Shown here: piece after piece, positions 54,323 to 63,680 of the stretch
Layout: each line of letters begins with the position of its first letter
How positions within the stretch are numbered: the first letter of the stretch is position 1
Source of the DNA: Mariniflexile sp. TRM1-10
GTDB lineage: Bacteria; Bacteroidota; Bacteroidia; Flavobacteriales; Flavobacteriaceae
Assembly: GCF_003425985.1 (NCBI RefSeq)
Contig: NZ_CP022985.1
Coordinates: 2,712,001 to 2,776,000 of the forward strand
DNA length: 64,000 nt
Reading direction: 5' to 3'
Notes under the pieces: generated by a model
Database searches by the model: none
The model's input: the letters and a program-made list of their open reading frames with translations, nothing else
Told to the model about the DNA's origin: nothing
Program-made: the position numbers and the translations under genes

Positions 54323-56106
54323 TGAAATTAATTTTAGAGAAAAACATGAAGACAATGATAAAAATAACTAGAAATAAAGTCGCATTAGGAGTCTTGGTTG
54401 TACTTTTGGGTCTAACCTCTTGCCAAGATTATCTGGATGTAGAACCTAAAGACCAATTAAACAGCGATCAGGTATACCGTGATGTTTTCGATGCCGATGC
54501 TGCTGTAGTAGGTATTTACGGTAAGTTTATGGGGCTGGCTAAAAAATACGTTATACTTAACGAGCTAAGGGCAGACCTTATGAGTCCGACAGATAATGCC
54601 GATATGTATTTGCAACAAATTAATGAGCATGCAGTAACGAAAGATAACCCTTACGCAAACCCTAAAGATTTTTATGAAATCATCAATAATTGTAATGATG
54701 TCCTTAAGAATTTTAAAATCATGGCCGAGGAAAATAAAATGGATCAGGGCGAGTTTAATGAACGTTATTCAGACATTGGAACGCTTCGTAGCTGGTTGTA
54801 TTTGCAATTAGGTATACATTATGGTGAGGTGCCTTATATTACGGAGCCGATAGCTAATATTGATGATGTTCAAAATGAAAATCTGTATCCCAGACTATCG
54901 TTAACAGCTCTTATTAATGAATTGGTAGACTTCACAGAGTCTCTACCATATACCAGTCCTTATAGCGCCAATAGTACGCTGGTGATTGATGTAGATGGAT
55001 ATAATACAGCAAAATTTTTCATTAATAAAGAATGTTTACTAGGGGATTTAAACTTATGGGCTAACAACTATACGCAAGCAGCAGCACATTATAAGACAGT
55101 AATGGAAACAGCTAGTAGTAGTGGCAGTGATTCTGAACGTTATGATGTTTACCGTGTTAAATGGGCTGAAATAGCAAGTAACAATGATTTGGCAGTTGGT
55201 TACATTAGATACAGAGAACAAGATGCACAGGCCTTAGTTAATAATAATACTCAAGGTTGGCGTTCGATGTTTGCCAGGGAAAAAGATGCTTTGTGGAATA
55301 CAGAGTGGATTTGGTCTTTACCTTTCGATAGTAATTTTGCACCTCAAAATCCGTTTGTTGAGTTGTTCTCTAATCAGGGAGGAGATTATTTAGTAAAACC
55401 TTCGCAGGAAGCCATGGATCTTTGGGATAATCAAGTACAAAGAAATGGGTTCCCTTACGATGCCCGTGGTCCTAAATTTTCATACAACATCATTAGTGGG
55501 CAACCTGTAATTATGAAGTACTTATTTAAATATCTTGACTCAGACACACAATTGCCTATTGATGTCTTTCAAACTGGAGGCGATTGGTTTTTATACCGTG
55601 CAGCTACTTTACATTTAAGATATGCAGAAGCAGCCAATCGCGATAATCAGCATAAAATTGCCGATGCACTTCTTAATTTCGGAATTCAAAACGCTTATAC
55701 CGTTGGTGGTGTTACCGATGTAACCGATATTGAGCAAACCCATCAACCATTTCCATACGATTTTGATGCTAGACAGGGAGACTTTCCATTTTTTAGAGGA
55801 AACTGGTATCGTAATACAGGATTACGTGGACGTGCTTATGTTGAGCGTGCGGAAATTGTAGGAGATAGTTTAACATCTATTGAAAATAACTTGGTTAAAG
55901 AAAGTGCTTTAGAGCTGGCTTACGAAGGAAACCGTTGGGGAGATTTATTACGCGTGGCTTTACGTCGTAACGATCCTGCTTTTTTAGCCGATAAAGTTTA
56001 CAATAAATTAGATAAAGATGGTAATCCTAACGCAGGTGAGGTACGTAGTAAACTTATGAGTACCAGTAACTGGTATTTACCATTTGTTTGGAACAAAGAA
56101 GAATAA
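54322..56106 (+). CDS. SusD/RagB family lipoprotein 2
   Basis: A 594-residue lipoprotein with lipobox LLGLTSC, followed by QDYLDVEPKDQL. ATG codons at 54322 (overlapping the SusC2 stop), 54346 and 54355 are all in frame; the later ones give a more usual signal peptide. SusD features include DVFDADAAVVGIYGKFMG, LRSWLYLQLGIHYGEVPYI, LLGDLNLWANNYTQAAAHYK, and ESALELAYEGNRWGDLLRVALRR. It is the last gene of the locus, with a strong terminator 26 bp beyond. Confidence 0.94.
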   Translation: MKLILEKNMKTMIKITRNKVALGVLVVLLGLTSCQDYLDVEPKDQLNSDQVYRDVFDADAAVVGIYGKFMGLAKKYVILNELRADLMSPTDNADMYLQQINEHAVTKDNPYANPKDFYEIINNCNDVLKNFKIMAEENKMDQGEFNERYSDIGTLRSWLYLQLGIHYGEVPYITEPIANIDDVQNENLYPRLSLTALINELVDFTESLPYTSPYSANSTLVIDVDGYNTAKFFINKECLLGDLNLWANNYTQAAAHYKTVMETASSSGSDSERYDVYRVKWAEIASNNDLAVGYIRYREQDAQALVNNNTQGWRSMFAREKDALWNTEWIWSLPFDSNFAPQNPFVELFSNQGGDYLVKPSQEAMDLWDNQVQRNGFPYDARGPKFSYNIISGQPVIMKYLFKYLDSDTQLPIDVFQTGGDWFLYRAATLHLRYAEAANRDNQHKIADALLNFGIQNAYTVGGVTDVTDIEQTHQPFPYDFDARQGDFPFFRGNWYRNTGLRGRAYVERAEIVGDSLTSIENNLVKESALELAYEGNRWGDLLRVALRRNDPAFLADKVYNKLDKDGNPNAGEVRSKLMSTSNWYLPFVWNKEE

Positions 56107-56132
56107 GTAATAGTTTAGTTTATTAGAATATT

Positions 56133-56169
56133 AAAAACCCTAAGACTTCTTGAAGTCTTAGGGTTTTTT
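56133..56169 (+). terminator. Strong intrinsic terminator of the FAS1-SusCD operon
   Basis: AAAAACCCTAAGACTTC-ttg-AAGTCTTAGGGTTTTTT: a 13 bp stem plus A/T extension. It marks the end of the one-direction locus. Confidence 0.92.
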
Positions 56170-56648
56170 CGTTTTCACACTTACTTACCGCTTAAAAAAC
56201 TTTTAAATTAACGGGATTTTATGCAAAAATAGGCATAGTATACCACTATCAGTGGTTAATCATCCTCCTCATATGTGAATGCTATTCTCATGGGTGTTTC
56301 AGATATTAAAAATAGGTAGGAAATATATGAGTCATTTACTCATAAATAAGAACTAAAGTTAAGGTTAAATTTACAAACACAGGCGAATCTTGTTTTTAGC
56401 CTTAATAACCTACTGCCAAGAGTTTGTGAATTTGAGCTGTTATAAATAAAGTTAAGAGTTATTATAATGTAAAATTATAGGTTTTTACTGGTTAAAACGA
56501 AGCTCTATTATTCTTAAGGTTATTTAAAACAACCGCTTCATCTTCTTACAGTACTGTTCGATTCTCGTATAGTTGGAGTTTTAGGGAAACCTACAGGAAC
56601 AGTCTATTTAATTTCGTAAATTGCATAATAGTCATTCAAAAAAAAACA
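56170..56648. other. 479 bp intergenic region
   Basis: Nothing coding seen. AT-rich with scattered stops in all frames. It presumably contains the promoter of the small membrane-protein gene and the fucosidase, but no consensus -7/-33 pair stood out. Confidence 0.4.
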
Positions 56649-56828
56649 ATGTTAAACAAACTATATCCTTTACTACTACAATTGCCTATAGGCTCACGAA
56701 ACCAAGATGACAATGATCCTATCGATTTTACAAGCCCATTTGATGTCATTGTATATATTGTTCTACCTGTACTAATGATTATCTTTTATATCCTTTGGAG
56801 GAGAAGGAAGAAGCGGGATAAGGATTAA
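56649..56828 (+). CDS. Small single-span membrane protein (59 aa)
   Basis: An ATG at 56649 opens a 59-codon frame: MLNKLYPLLLQLPIGSRNQD, an acidic DNDPIDFTSPFD stretch, a membrane segment VIVYIVLPVLMIIFYILW, then the basic tail RRRKKRDKD. It is too short for common ORF length limits. I recall similar 55-65 residue proteins with DPIDFTSPFD in other flavobacteria, sometimes misnamed as adenylosuccinate synthetase. The strong positive-inside tail supports a real membrane protein. Function unknown. Confidence 0.75.
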   Translation: MLNKLYPLLLQLPIGSRNQDDNDPIDFTSPFDVIVYIVLPVLMIIFYILWRRRKKRDKD

Positions 56829-56984
56829 AATGTGTTGCTGATACCTTGTTTGATTTTTTATAAAACATCTTATAGCCGTTTCAGGACGGATCAAACTTAT
56901 CACGCTTTCAAAATTGTTGTTGGTCGAAATTTTATAAATAGAAATATCAATTAGCGTTAGCTTTGAGATGATAAACCTATAAGT

Positions 56985-59093
56985 ATGATCAATAAATTCA
57001 ATATAATTCTTTTATGCTTTTTCAGTGTTTTTATAGTTAGTAATTGTCAGGAATCGGTAAATCCACCGGCTCCATTTGGACCTCTGCCTACGCAAAAACA
57101 GATTGATTGGCATGACATGGGATTTTATGCATTTATTCATTTTTCGTTAAATACTTTTACCAATAAAGAGTGGGGATATGGTGATGAATCTCCAGAACTG
57201 TTTAACCCAACGGCTTTGGATACACGTCAATGGGCTCGTATTGTTAAAGAGGCTGGAATGAAAGGTATTATTTTAACAGTAAAACATCATGATGGATTTT
57301 GTCTATGGCCATCAAAATATACCGATCGCTCGGTGAAAAATTCTCCTTGGAAAAACGGTAACGGTGATGTGGTTAAAGAATTGGCAGAAGCTTGTAAAGA
57401 GTATGGATTGAAGCTAGGAATATATCTTTCTCCTTGGGATAGAAATCACTCAGGTTATGGGAAACCTGAATATGTCACCTATTTTAGAAATCAGTTAAAC
57501 GAATTGCTAACCAATTACGGTGACGTATTTGAAATGTGGTTTGATGGTGCTAATGGGGGTGATGGTTATTATGGAGGAGCCAATGAGACAAGAAAAATAA
57601 ACACGCTCAAGTATTATAATTGGGAAGAGACCTATAAATTAATATACAAAACATCTCCAAATACACTTGTTTGGGGCATTGGTCCCTCGGAAGCTAGATG
57701 GATAGGTAATGAAGAAGGCTATGCAAACAAAACCAATTGGTGTCTTTTACGCCAAGAAGATGATTTGAATGGCAAAGTACATTATACAGAGTATATGTCC
57801 GGGCATGAGGATGGTGAAAAGTGGGTGCCTGGAGAAGCAGACGTTTCCATTAGACCAGGATGGTTTTATCATGAAATTGAAGACGATTTGGTGCACCCCA
57901 TAGATGATATGGTAGATTTTTATTATAAATCCATTGGGCGCAATGCAAATCTAATACTTAATATTCCTCCAGATAAAAGAGGATTGATTAATGAACATGA
58001 TGAAGAAAGACTTAAAGAATTTGCCAAAGTAATTAAAGCCGATTTTAAAACAGAGTTATTGGCAGGCACTAAGGTGTCAGCAAATAATGTTCGGGGTGGA
58101 AGTGATACCTATAACGCTAAATATGTTATAGATGGAAACAAAAACACGTATTGGGCTACCGATGATGATGTGAAATCAGCATCCATAACATTTGAATTTG
58201 ATAAACCAACACCCATCAATCGTATTCTTCTTCAGGAATATATAAAACTGGGACAGCGAATAAAAGCATTTCATGTTGAAGCTAAAATTAATGGGAAGTG
58301 GCAAACGATAGCTAATGAGACTACTATTGGATATAAAAGGATTTTACGAGTAAAGAGGGTCGTCGCTCAGGCTCTTAGAATAAATTTCACAGACTCAAAA
58401 GCGTGTATTGTTATTTCAAAAATTGAAGCTTATAACGCGCCTGCTTCGGTGCGTTTGCCTATAATACAACGAGATAAAAAAGGACTTGTAACCATAACTG
58501 CTCAAGAAAACGACCGTATTTATTATACCACGGATGGGTCAGAACCATCAGTAAATAGTACCCGCTATGAAAAGCCATTTATATTTAGCAAAGCAGTAAA
58601 AATAAAAGCAATAGCAAGAAATACAAATGAAAATATAAACAGTGGTGTTAGAACAGCTAAATATGGCGAGTCTAAAGAAAAATGGACCATAGTTTCGGCA
58701 ACGAGCGGCGATTTAAAATTAGCAGAAAGCGTTATTGATGGTAACCCCAGTACTTGTTGGTCTTTTGGAGGAGAAACCGATAAGCTTCCGCAAGCAATAA
58801 TTATAGATATGGGAGATTTGATAGACATAAACGGATTTACATATACACCGCAACAAGTGGGGAATAATCTTAATTTGGTGTCTAATTATGAGTTTTATAC
58901 GAGTATTGATAATATAAAATGGACAAAGCGTTCGGATGGTGAGTTTTCAAACATTAAAAACAATCCCATAGAGCAGGTAAAAATATTCAATTCAACAAAA
59001 GCAAGGTATTTGCGTTTTGTAGCCAAATCTGGGGTAGATCTGGGGCAAACGATTTCTATTGGAGAAATAGGCGTTATTGAAAACAGTAAATAA
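56985..59093 (+). CDS. GH29 alpha-L-fucosidase with F5/8 and chitobiase-type C-terminal domains
   Basis: A 702-residue lipoprotein (IVSNC, Cys21). The GH29 catalytic barrel spans about residues 30-350: WHDMGFYAFIHFSLNTFTNKEWG, VKHHDGFCLWPSKYTD, and EMWFDGANGG with Asp187 as the likely nucleophile. A discoidin-like F5/8 type C domain follows (about 355-480), then a chitobiase-type beta-sandwich (YYTTDGSEPSVNSTRYEKP) and a second F5/8-like domain to the end. It removes terminal L-fucose from glycans outside the cytoplasm. The nearby NagB fusion and GH92 gene fit fucosylated, mannose- and hexosamine-containing glycans. Confidence 0.93.
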   Translation: MINKFNIILLCFFSVFIVSNCQESVNPPAPFGPLPTQKQIDWHDMGFYAFIHFSLNTFTNKEWGYGDESPELFNPTALDTRQWARIVKEAGMKGIILTVKHHDGFCLWPSKYTDRSVKNSPWKNGNGDVVKELAEACKEYGLKLGIYLSPWDRNHSGYGKPEYVTYFRNQLNELLTNYGDVFEMWFDGANGGDGYYGGANETRKINTLKYYNWEETYKLIYKTSPNTLVWGIGPSEARWIGNEEGYANKTNWCLLRQEDDLNGKVHYTEYMSGHEDGEKWVPGEADVSIRPGWFYHEIEDDLVHPIDDMVDFYYKSIGRNANLILNIPPDKRGLINEHDEERLKEFAKVIKADFKTELLAGTKVSANNVRGGSDTYNAKYVIDGNKNTYWATDDDVKSASITFEFDKPTPINRILLQEYIKLGQRIKAFHVEAKINGKWQTIANETTIGYKRILRVKRVVAQALRINFTDSKACIVISKIEAYNAPASVRLPIIQRDKKGLVTITAQENDRIYYTTDGSEPSVNSTRYEKPFIFSKAVKIKAIARNTNENINSGVRTAKYGESKEKWTIVSATSGDLKLAESVIDGNPSTCWSFGGETDKLPQAIIIDMGDLIDINGFTYTPQQVGNNLNLVSNYEFYTSIDNIKWTKRSDGEFSNIKNNPIEQVKIFNSTKARYLRFVAKSGVDLGQTISIGEIGVIENSK

Positions 59094-59474
59094 AACTAAG
59101 ATATAAAGCAGATGCTTTTGTTCAAAGTCTAAATAATTCTCCGATAGCTCTGCCTCGTGGTTTGCTTCGCCAGTTTGCTTTGCTTGTGTCCCGTTCACTC
59201 TCATTTGGAGAGGTCAGAACTGCCTTTTGGGGTAGTTCTGGGTGAGGTAAAATATGAAATTTCGGTTTTTGGCACAGAGGTTAAAATGAAACAGACGAAA
59301 CCTGTACTGAACCTAGTCGAAGTATATCTTTATGGCTCTGCCTCCGAGGATAATCTGTTTTCTGGAAATTTTTTATTCATTTGCCGATGCTCGTTAGTTA
59401 TTAGTCGAATTTTTGATTTTTAAGATTAATAAAAGGCTTAATTTTATTAATGTAATTAAAAACATGCTAATAAA
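59094..59474. other. 381 bp intergenic region with repeat remnants
   Basis: No credible gene; the 88-codon frame at 59157 is in repeat-like DNA. A hairpin CAGAACT...AGTTCTG lies at 59215-59240 within a tctcatttggagagg...gggtgagg sequence, a common dispersed intergenic repeat type in flavobacteria. 'cctagtcgaagtat' near 59310 is another such remnant. Confidence 0.5.
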
Positions 59475-61388
59475 ATGATAAAAGAAGGTATCCATTTTAA
59501 AGAAGCCGGAAAATTTGAAGAAACCCGTTTTGAGAAAATCCATAATGTTATTTTCAATTCTTCACAAGAAGCGTCTGTTTTAGTAGCGCAAGAAATTGCA
59601 AATTTAATTCTTAGGAAAAGTGAGTTAAATGAATTTTGTGTCTTAGGACTGGCAACAGGATCTTCACCAATAAAAGTTTATGAAGAACTTGTACGCATGC
59701 ATAAAGAAGAAGATTTGAGTTTTAAAAATGTGGTAACTTTTAATTTAGACGAATATTACCCTATGGATAAGGATAATATTCAGAGTTATTTCCATTTTAT
59801 GCATGAACATCTTTTTAACCATATAGATATTCTTCCTGAAAACATTAATATTCCAGATGGTAAGGTAAGTAGTGAAGATTTACAACAATATTGTATCGAT
59901 TATGAAATGAAAATCAAATCTTATGGAGGATTGGATTTTCAATTGTTGGGAATCGGCAGAACAGGCCATATAGGGTTTAACGAACCAGGATCCCATATTA
60001 ATTCCGGAACAAGAAGTATTACTTTAGACCATGTAACACGTATAGATGCCGCACCATCATTTTTAGGAATTGAAAACGTCCCTAGAAAAGCCATTACAAT
60101 GGGAATTGGTACTATTAGAAACGCCAAAAGAATTGTGCTTTTGGGTTGGGGTGTTAGTAAGGCCGGAATTATAAAGCAAACAATAGAAGGCGAGATTTCC
60201 TCTCATGTTCCCGCAACGTATCTACAAGACCATAATAACACAACGTTTGTTTTAGATAACGAAGCTTCATCTGAATTAACAAGGGTAAAAACACCATGGC
60301 TGGTAAAATCCTGTGTGTGGACCGAAGAATTAAAATTAAAAGCTGTTGTATGGTTAAGTGAATTAACGGGGAAACCATTCCTTAAGCTAACAGATAAAGA
60401 TTATAATGATAATGGCATGTCTAGTTTGCTAACAGAAGAAGGAACTGCATACGATTTAAACATTAAGATGTTTAATAAAATGCAGCATACCATTACTGGT
60501 TGGCCAGGGGGAAAACCAAATTCAGACGATAGCCATCGCCCGGAGCGTTCAATACCCACCAAAAAGAGAGTTATTATTTTTAGTCCACACCCAGATGACG
60601 ATGTTATTTCTATGGGAGGCACTTTTGATAGGCTTGTAGAGCAAGGTCATGACGTGCATGTAGCTTATCAAACATCTGGAAATATTGCAGTGTCTAATGA
60701 AGAAGCTTTAAAGTTCGCTGAGATTTCCATGGCTTTAAATAAAAATTCAAGCGAATCGGTAAACATTATAAACTTTTTAAAGAATAAATCTGAAAATGAT
60801 ATTGATTCTATAGAAGTTAGAAAACTAAAAGGATTAATAAGGCGAAGTGAATCTTTGGCAGCCACGAGATATTTGGGGTTAAAAGATTCTAATGTTCACT
60901 TTTTAGATCTCCCTTTTTATGAAACCGGCACCATAAAGAAAAACAACCTTTCAGAAGCTGATGTGGACATTATGTGTCATATCATTGAAACCATAAAACC
61001 ACACCAAATTTATGCTGCTGGCGATTTAGCAGATCCACACGGAACCCATAAAGTTTGTCTAGATAGCCTATTTGAAGCTTTAAGGAGGCTAAAACATAAG
61101 GATTATATGAATGATTGTTGGGTTTGGTTATACCGTGGTGCTTGGCATGAGTGGGATTCTTATCAAATTGAAATGGCTGTTCCTATGAGCCCAGATCAGG
61201 TACTTAAAAAACGACATGCCATTTTTTATCACCAATCCCAAAAAGATGGTGTCATGTTTCAAGGAGATGACTCTAGAGAGTTTTGGGTTCGTGTTGAAGA
61301 TAGAAATAGACTAACAGCAAAAAAATATAACGATTTAGGCTTAGCGGAATATGCCGCCATTGAAGCTTTCAAACGTTATTATTTTTAA
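59475..61388 (+). CDS. nagB: Glucosamine-6-phosphate deaminase (NagB) fused to a PIG-L deacetylase domain
   Basis: A 637-residue cytoplasmic protein. Residues about 30-290 are the NagB isomerase-type deaminase (LGLATGSSPIKVYEEL, TFNLDEYYPM, and GIGRTGHIGFNEPGSH around residue 160), which turns glucosamine-6-P into fructose-6-P and ammonia. Residues about 365-637 form a PIG-L/LmbE domain with the zinc motif SPHPDDDVISMGG and the later DPHGTHKVC. PIG-L enzymes deacetylate GlcNAc derivatives, so one chain may do both deacetylation and deamination. A terminator follows. Confidence 0.9.
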   Translation: MIKEGIHFKEAGKFEETRFEKIHNVIFNSSQEASVLVAQEIANLILRKSELNEFCVLGLATGSSPIKVYEELVRMHKEEDLSFKNVVTFNLDEYYPMDKDNIQSYFHFMHEHLFNHIDILPENINIPDGKVSSEDLQQYCIDYEMKIKSYGGLDFQLLGIGRTGHIGFNEPGSHINSGTRSITLDHVTRIDAAPSFLGIENVPRKAITMGIGTIRNAKRIVLLGWGVSKAGIIKQTIEGEISSHVPATYLQDHNNTTFVLDNEASSELTRVKTPWLVKSCVWTEELKLKAVVWLSELTGKPFLKLTDKDYNDNGMSSLLTEEGTAYDLNIKMFNKMQHTITGWPGGKPNSDDSHRPERSIPTKKRVIIFSPHPDDDVISMGGTFDRLVEQGHDVHVAYQTSGNIAVSNEEALKFAEISMALNKNSSESVNIINFLKNKSENDIDSIEVRKLKGLIRRSESLAATRYLGLKDSNVHFLDLPFYETGTIKKNNLSEADVDIMCHIIETIKPHQIYAAGDLADPHGTHKVCLDSLFEALRRLKHKDYMNDCWVWLYRGAWHEWDSYQIEMAVPMSPDQVLKKRHAIFYHQSQKDGVMFQGDDSREFWVRVEDRNRLTAKKYNDLGLAEYAAIEAFKRYYF

Positions 61389-61442
61389 ACCATATTAAGC
61401 AATTGTTTTTGTTTAGATTAATAGTAAGTACCCTTAAGAAGA

Positions 61443-61470
61443 AAGAGGCTGTCTGAAAAGGCAGCCTCTT
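61443..61470 (+). terminator. Intrinsic terminator after nagB
   Basis: AAGAGGCTG-tctgaaaagg-CAGCCTCTT followed by a short T-rich sequence. It may also serve the response-regulator gene on the other strand. Confidence 0.75.
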
Positions 61471-61551
61471 CAATTTGTTGTCATTTGTCTATAGTCTATT
61501 TTCTTTCAGCAAAGCGATCTTGAATCTTTAACCGGACACTCATGTTTATAA

Positions 61552-62265
61552 TTATATGGACGAATTCAATATTTTTTGTTTCACTTCATCAATATAAGAC
61601 CTGCCTATGACATATCTAAGACCTTCAATTTCTATGCTATTTCCTTCTACGGCATCAATTTTATCAATCGCAATGGTGTAAGATCGGTGGATTCTTATAA
61701 AATCCCTTTCTGGCAATAAGTTGGTGAAATCCGTTAGGGTGCTGTGTACTATATATTTGCCTGTTAAGGTGTTTATTTTTAAGTAGTCTTTCAAGCTTTC
61801 TATAATTAAGATTTCATCTAAAAAGATTTTTTTCATTTTCTTTTTATCAATCTTCACGAAAATATAAGGGCGTTCTTTGGTGCTTTCCAATGGTACTTTA
61901 CTAACAATATCGAGCCTTCTGTTGATTTTATTTAGAGCTTTCATGAATCTAGGGAACTCAATAGGTTTCACCAAATAGTCTAAAACATCTAGTTCGTAGG
62001 TTTCTATTGCAAATTCATCGTAGGCACTGGTAATGATTAACAAAGGAGGATTTACTAAGCTTTTTATGAAATTAATACCATCTAATACGGGCATGTTAAT
62101 ATCTAGAAAGATGACATCGACATGGTTACTTTTTAAAAAATTTAAACCATCAATGGCATTGCTAAATGAGGTTACCAATTCAAAGTCTTCAATTTTTTCT
62201 AAGTAGTTTTTAATAACATTAATAGCTAATGGCTCATCATCTATAATCAAACACTTTATTTTCAT
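61552..62265 (-). CDS. LytTR family response regulator
   Basis: A 237-residue two-domain regulator. The receiver has the acidic pair DDEP at 9-12, phosphoacceptor Asp55 in FLDINMPVLDG, and the conserved Lys in YLVKPIEF. The C-terminal LytTR DNA-binding domain is marked by FVKIDKKKMKKIFLDEILIIESLKDYLKI and FIRIHRSYTIAIDKID. It is the partner of the sensor kinase upstream, from which it is separated by a MITE-like element. It lies convergent to nagB and may control the nearby glycan genes. Confidence 0.93.
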   Translation of the reverse strand: MKIKCLIIDDEPLAINVIKNYLEKIEDFELVTSFSNAIDGLNFLKSNHVDVIFLDINMPVLDGINFIKSLVNPPLLIITSAYDEFAIETYELDVLDYLVKPIEFPRFMKALNKINRRLDIVSKVPLESTKERPYIFVKIDKKKMKKIFLDEILIIESLKDYLKINTLTGKYIVHSTLTDFTNLLPERDFIRIHRSYTIAIDKIDAVEGNSIEIEGLRYVIGRSYIDEVKQKILNSSI

Positions 62266-62329
62266 TTCTAATTAATATTATTAAAGTCAGGTTAGTTTAA
62301 TGGATGTTTTAAAAGAATGAACATATTAT

Positions 62330-62488
62330 GGACTCATCTTGACTTTTTTCAATTGGCTGCAAAATAATCTTTTTACCCCATATTTTGCCTTTTTTTTACC
62401 CCGTAGCGCTGCTATGAAGTGCTAAAAAGCTAAAATCCGGAAAAAAATCTCTATTTTTCGCTTCAATCAAAAAAGTCAAGATGAGTTC
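62330..62488. mobile_element. MITE-like element, copy 2
   Basis: A 159 bp copy of the element at 8879-9092, with ends GGACTCATCTTGACTTTTTT and (reverse complement of the right end) GAACTCATCTTGACTTTTTT. The middle (gctatgaagtgctaaaaagct) is shared, but the GAGCGTA hairpin module is absent. It sits in the gap between the sensor kinase and response-regulator genes. Confidence 0.7.
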
Positions 62489-62492
62489 TTTT

Positions 62493-63551
62493 TTAAGATA
62501 CTCTTATTATAAGTTTAACAACAAAATTATTCTTTTTACTTTTTATGCTTAGCTTATAATCGTTTCTGTTATAGCCTAATTCAAGTCTTTTCTTTACATT
62601 TTCGATGCCTATTCCACTAGACTTGCTTAGGTTTTCTTCGTATTTTGTAGTTGTGGGCATGGGATTTGAGATTGTAAAATAAAGAAAATCTTCTTTAATT
62701 TTAAAAATAATATCAATTTTTACTTTTCCAATGTTTTTGTTGACACCATGCTTGAAAGAATTCTCAACAAAGGACAGCAGTAAGATAGGTGCAATTTCTT
62801 TGTCCTGAATATCGCCGGAAATAGACATATTTACTTCTAAACGTTCATCATGCCTAATTCTTTCCAAGTCTAGGTAGTTTTGAATGCAAAGTATTTCGTT
62901 TTCTAATGTTTGACGCTTATTTTTAGTTTCGTAAAGCATATAGCGCATCATTTCAGAAAGCTTTAAAATTACTTTAGGTGTTTTATTGGACTTTTCAACA
63001 GCTAACGAATAAATGTTGTTAAGGGTATTAAAAAAAAAGTGGGGAGACACTTGCGATTTTAAAAAAAGCAACTCGGTTTCTAGTTGGGATTTTTCAAGAT
63101 CGGTGACCCTTTTATGCTCTTTTAAAAAGTCTAGTGTTATTTTAATCGCTGTGGCAAATGTAACGACGTAAAGTTCGCCAATCATCATCTCAATGGTATA
63201 GTTAAGTGTTAATTTATCTATAGGTTGAGGTCCTTCTGGCCAAACATTTTGATCTAATAATAAATACGTGAGATTAAACTTTACAATAACCATGATAAAT
63301 ATGGCCGACAAAACCGAAAGTATATATAATGCATATCTTCTTTTGTATACTAAGTAGGGCATAAGCACTAGAATATTCAAATAGCACAACGTCATGTGAA
63401 TCGGAAACCCAATTAAGTTGGATTTTAATGAATATAGATAATCATTAAAATAGCTTCCCCAACGAAATGTATTGAACAAAAAATAGATTACCCAAAATAT
63501 GATATGATAATGTATTGGGATTTTATAAAACTTATTAGAATTGAAAATCAT
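62493..63551 (-). CDS. LytS/YehU-type sensor histidine kinase
   Basis: A 352-residue membrane kinase with four membrane segments in the first ~145 residues and no periplasmic sensor domain. A short coiled coil is followed by the His_kinase domain with KSQVSPHFFFNTLNNIYSL (His171). The ATPase part has LSFVENSFKHGVNKNIG (N box) and GIGIENVKKRLELGY (G box). It would phosphorylate the LytTR regulator downstream. The transmembrane domain may sense ligand or membrane state; signal unknown. Confidence 0.92.
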   Translation of the reverse strand: MIFNSNKFYKIPIHYHIIFWVIYFLFNTFRWGSYFNDYLYSLKSNLIGFPIHMTLCYLNILVLMPYLVYKRRYALYILSVLSAIFIMVIVKFNLTYLLLDQNVWPEGPQPIDKLTLNYTIEMMIGELYVVTFATAIKITLDFLKEHKRVTDLEKSQLETELLFLKSQVSPHFFFNTLNNIYSLAVEKSNKTPKVILKLSEMMRYMLYETKNKRQTLENEILCIQNYLDLERIRHDERLEVNMSISGDIQDKEIAPILLLSFVENSFKHGVNKNIGKVKIDIIFKIKEDFLYFTISNPMPTTTKYEENLSKSSGIGIENVKKRLELGYNRNDYKLSIKSKKNNFVVKLIIRVS

Positions 63552-63680
63552 TATACAAAGATTGATTGGTTGTCACTGCTTTTTTTGATGTTTAGCTTAG
63601 TTAATATGTTGTCCGTCTAAATAACTTTTAATAATGTTTAAATTTATGAAAATTTAGACTTAAATTCAGATAGTTTTTAC

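Noticed and set aside
59157-59423. 88-codon plus-strand ORF between the fucosidase and nagB
   Set aside because: The DNA consists of dispersed-repeat remnants, and no domain or signal peptide is credible.
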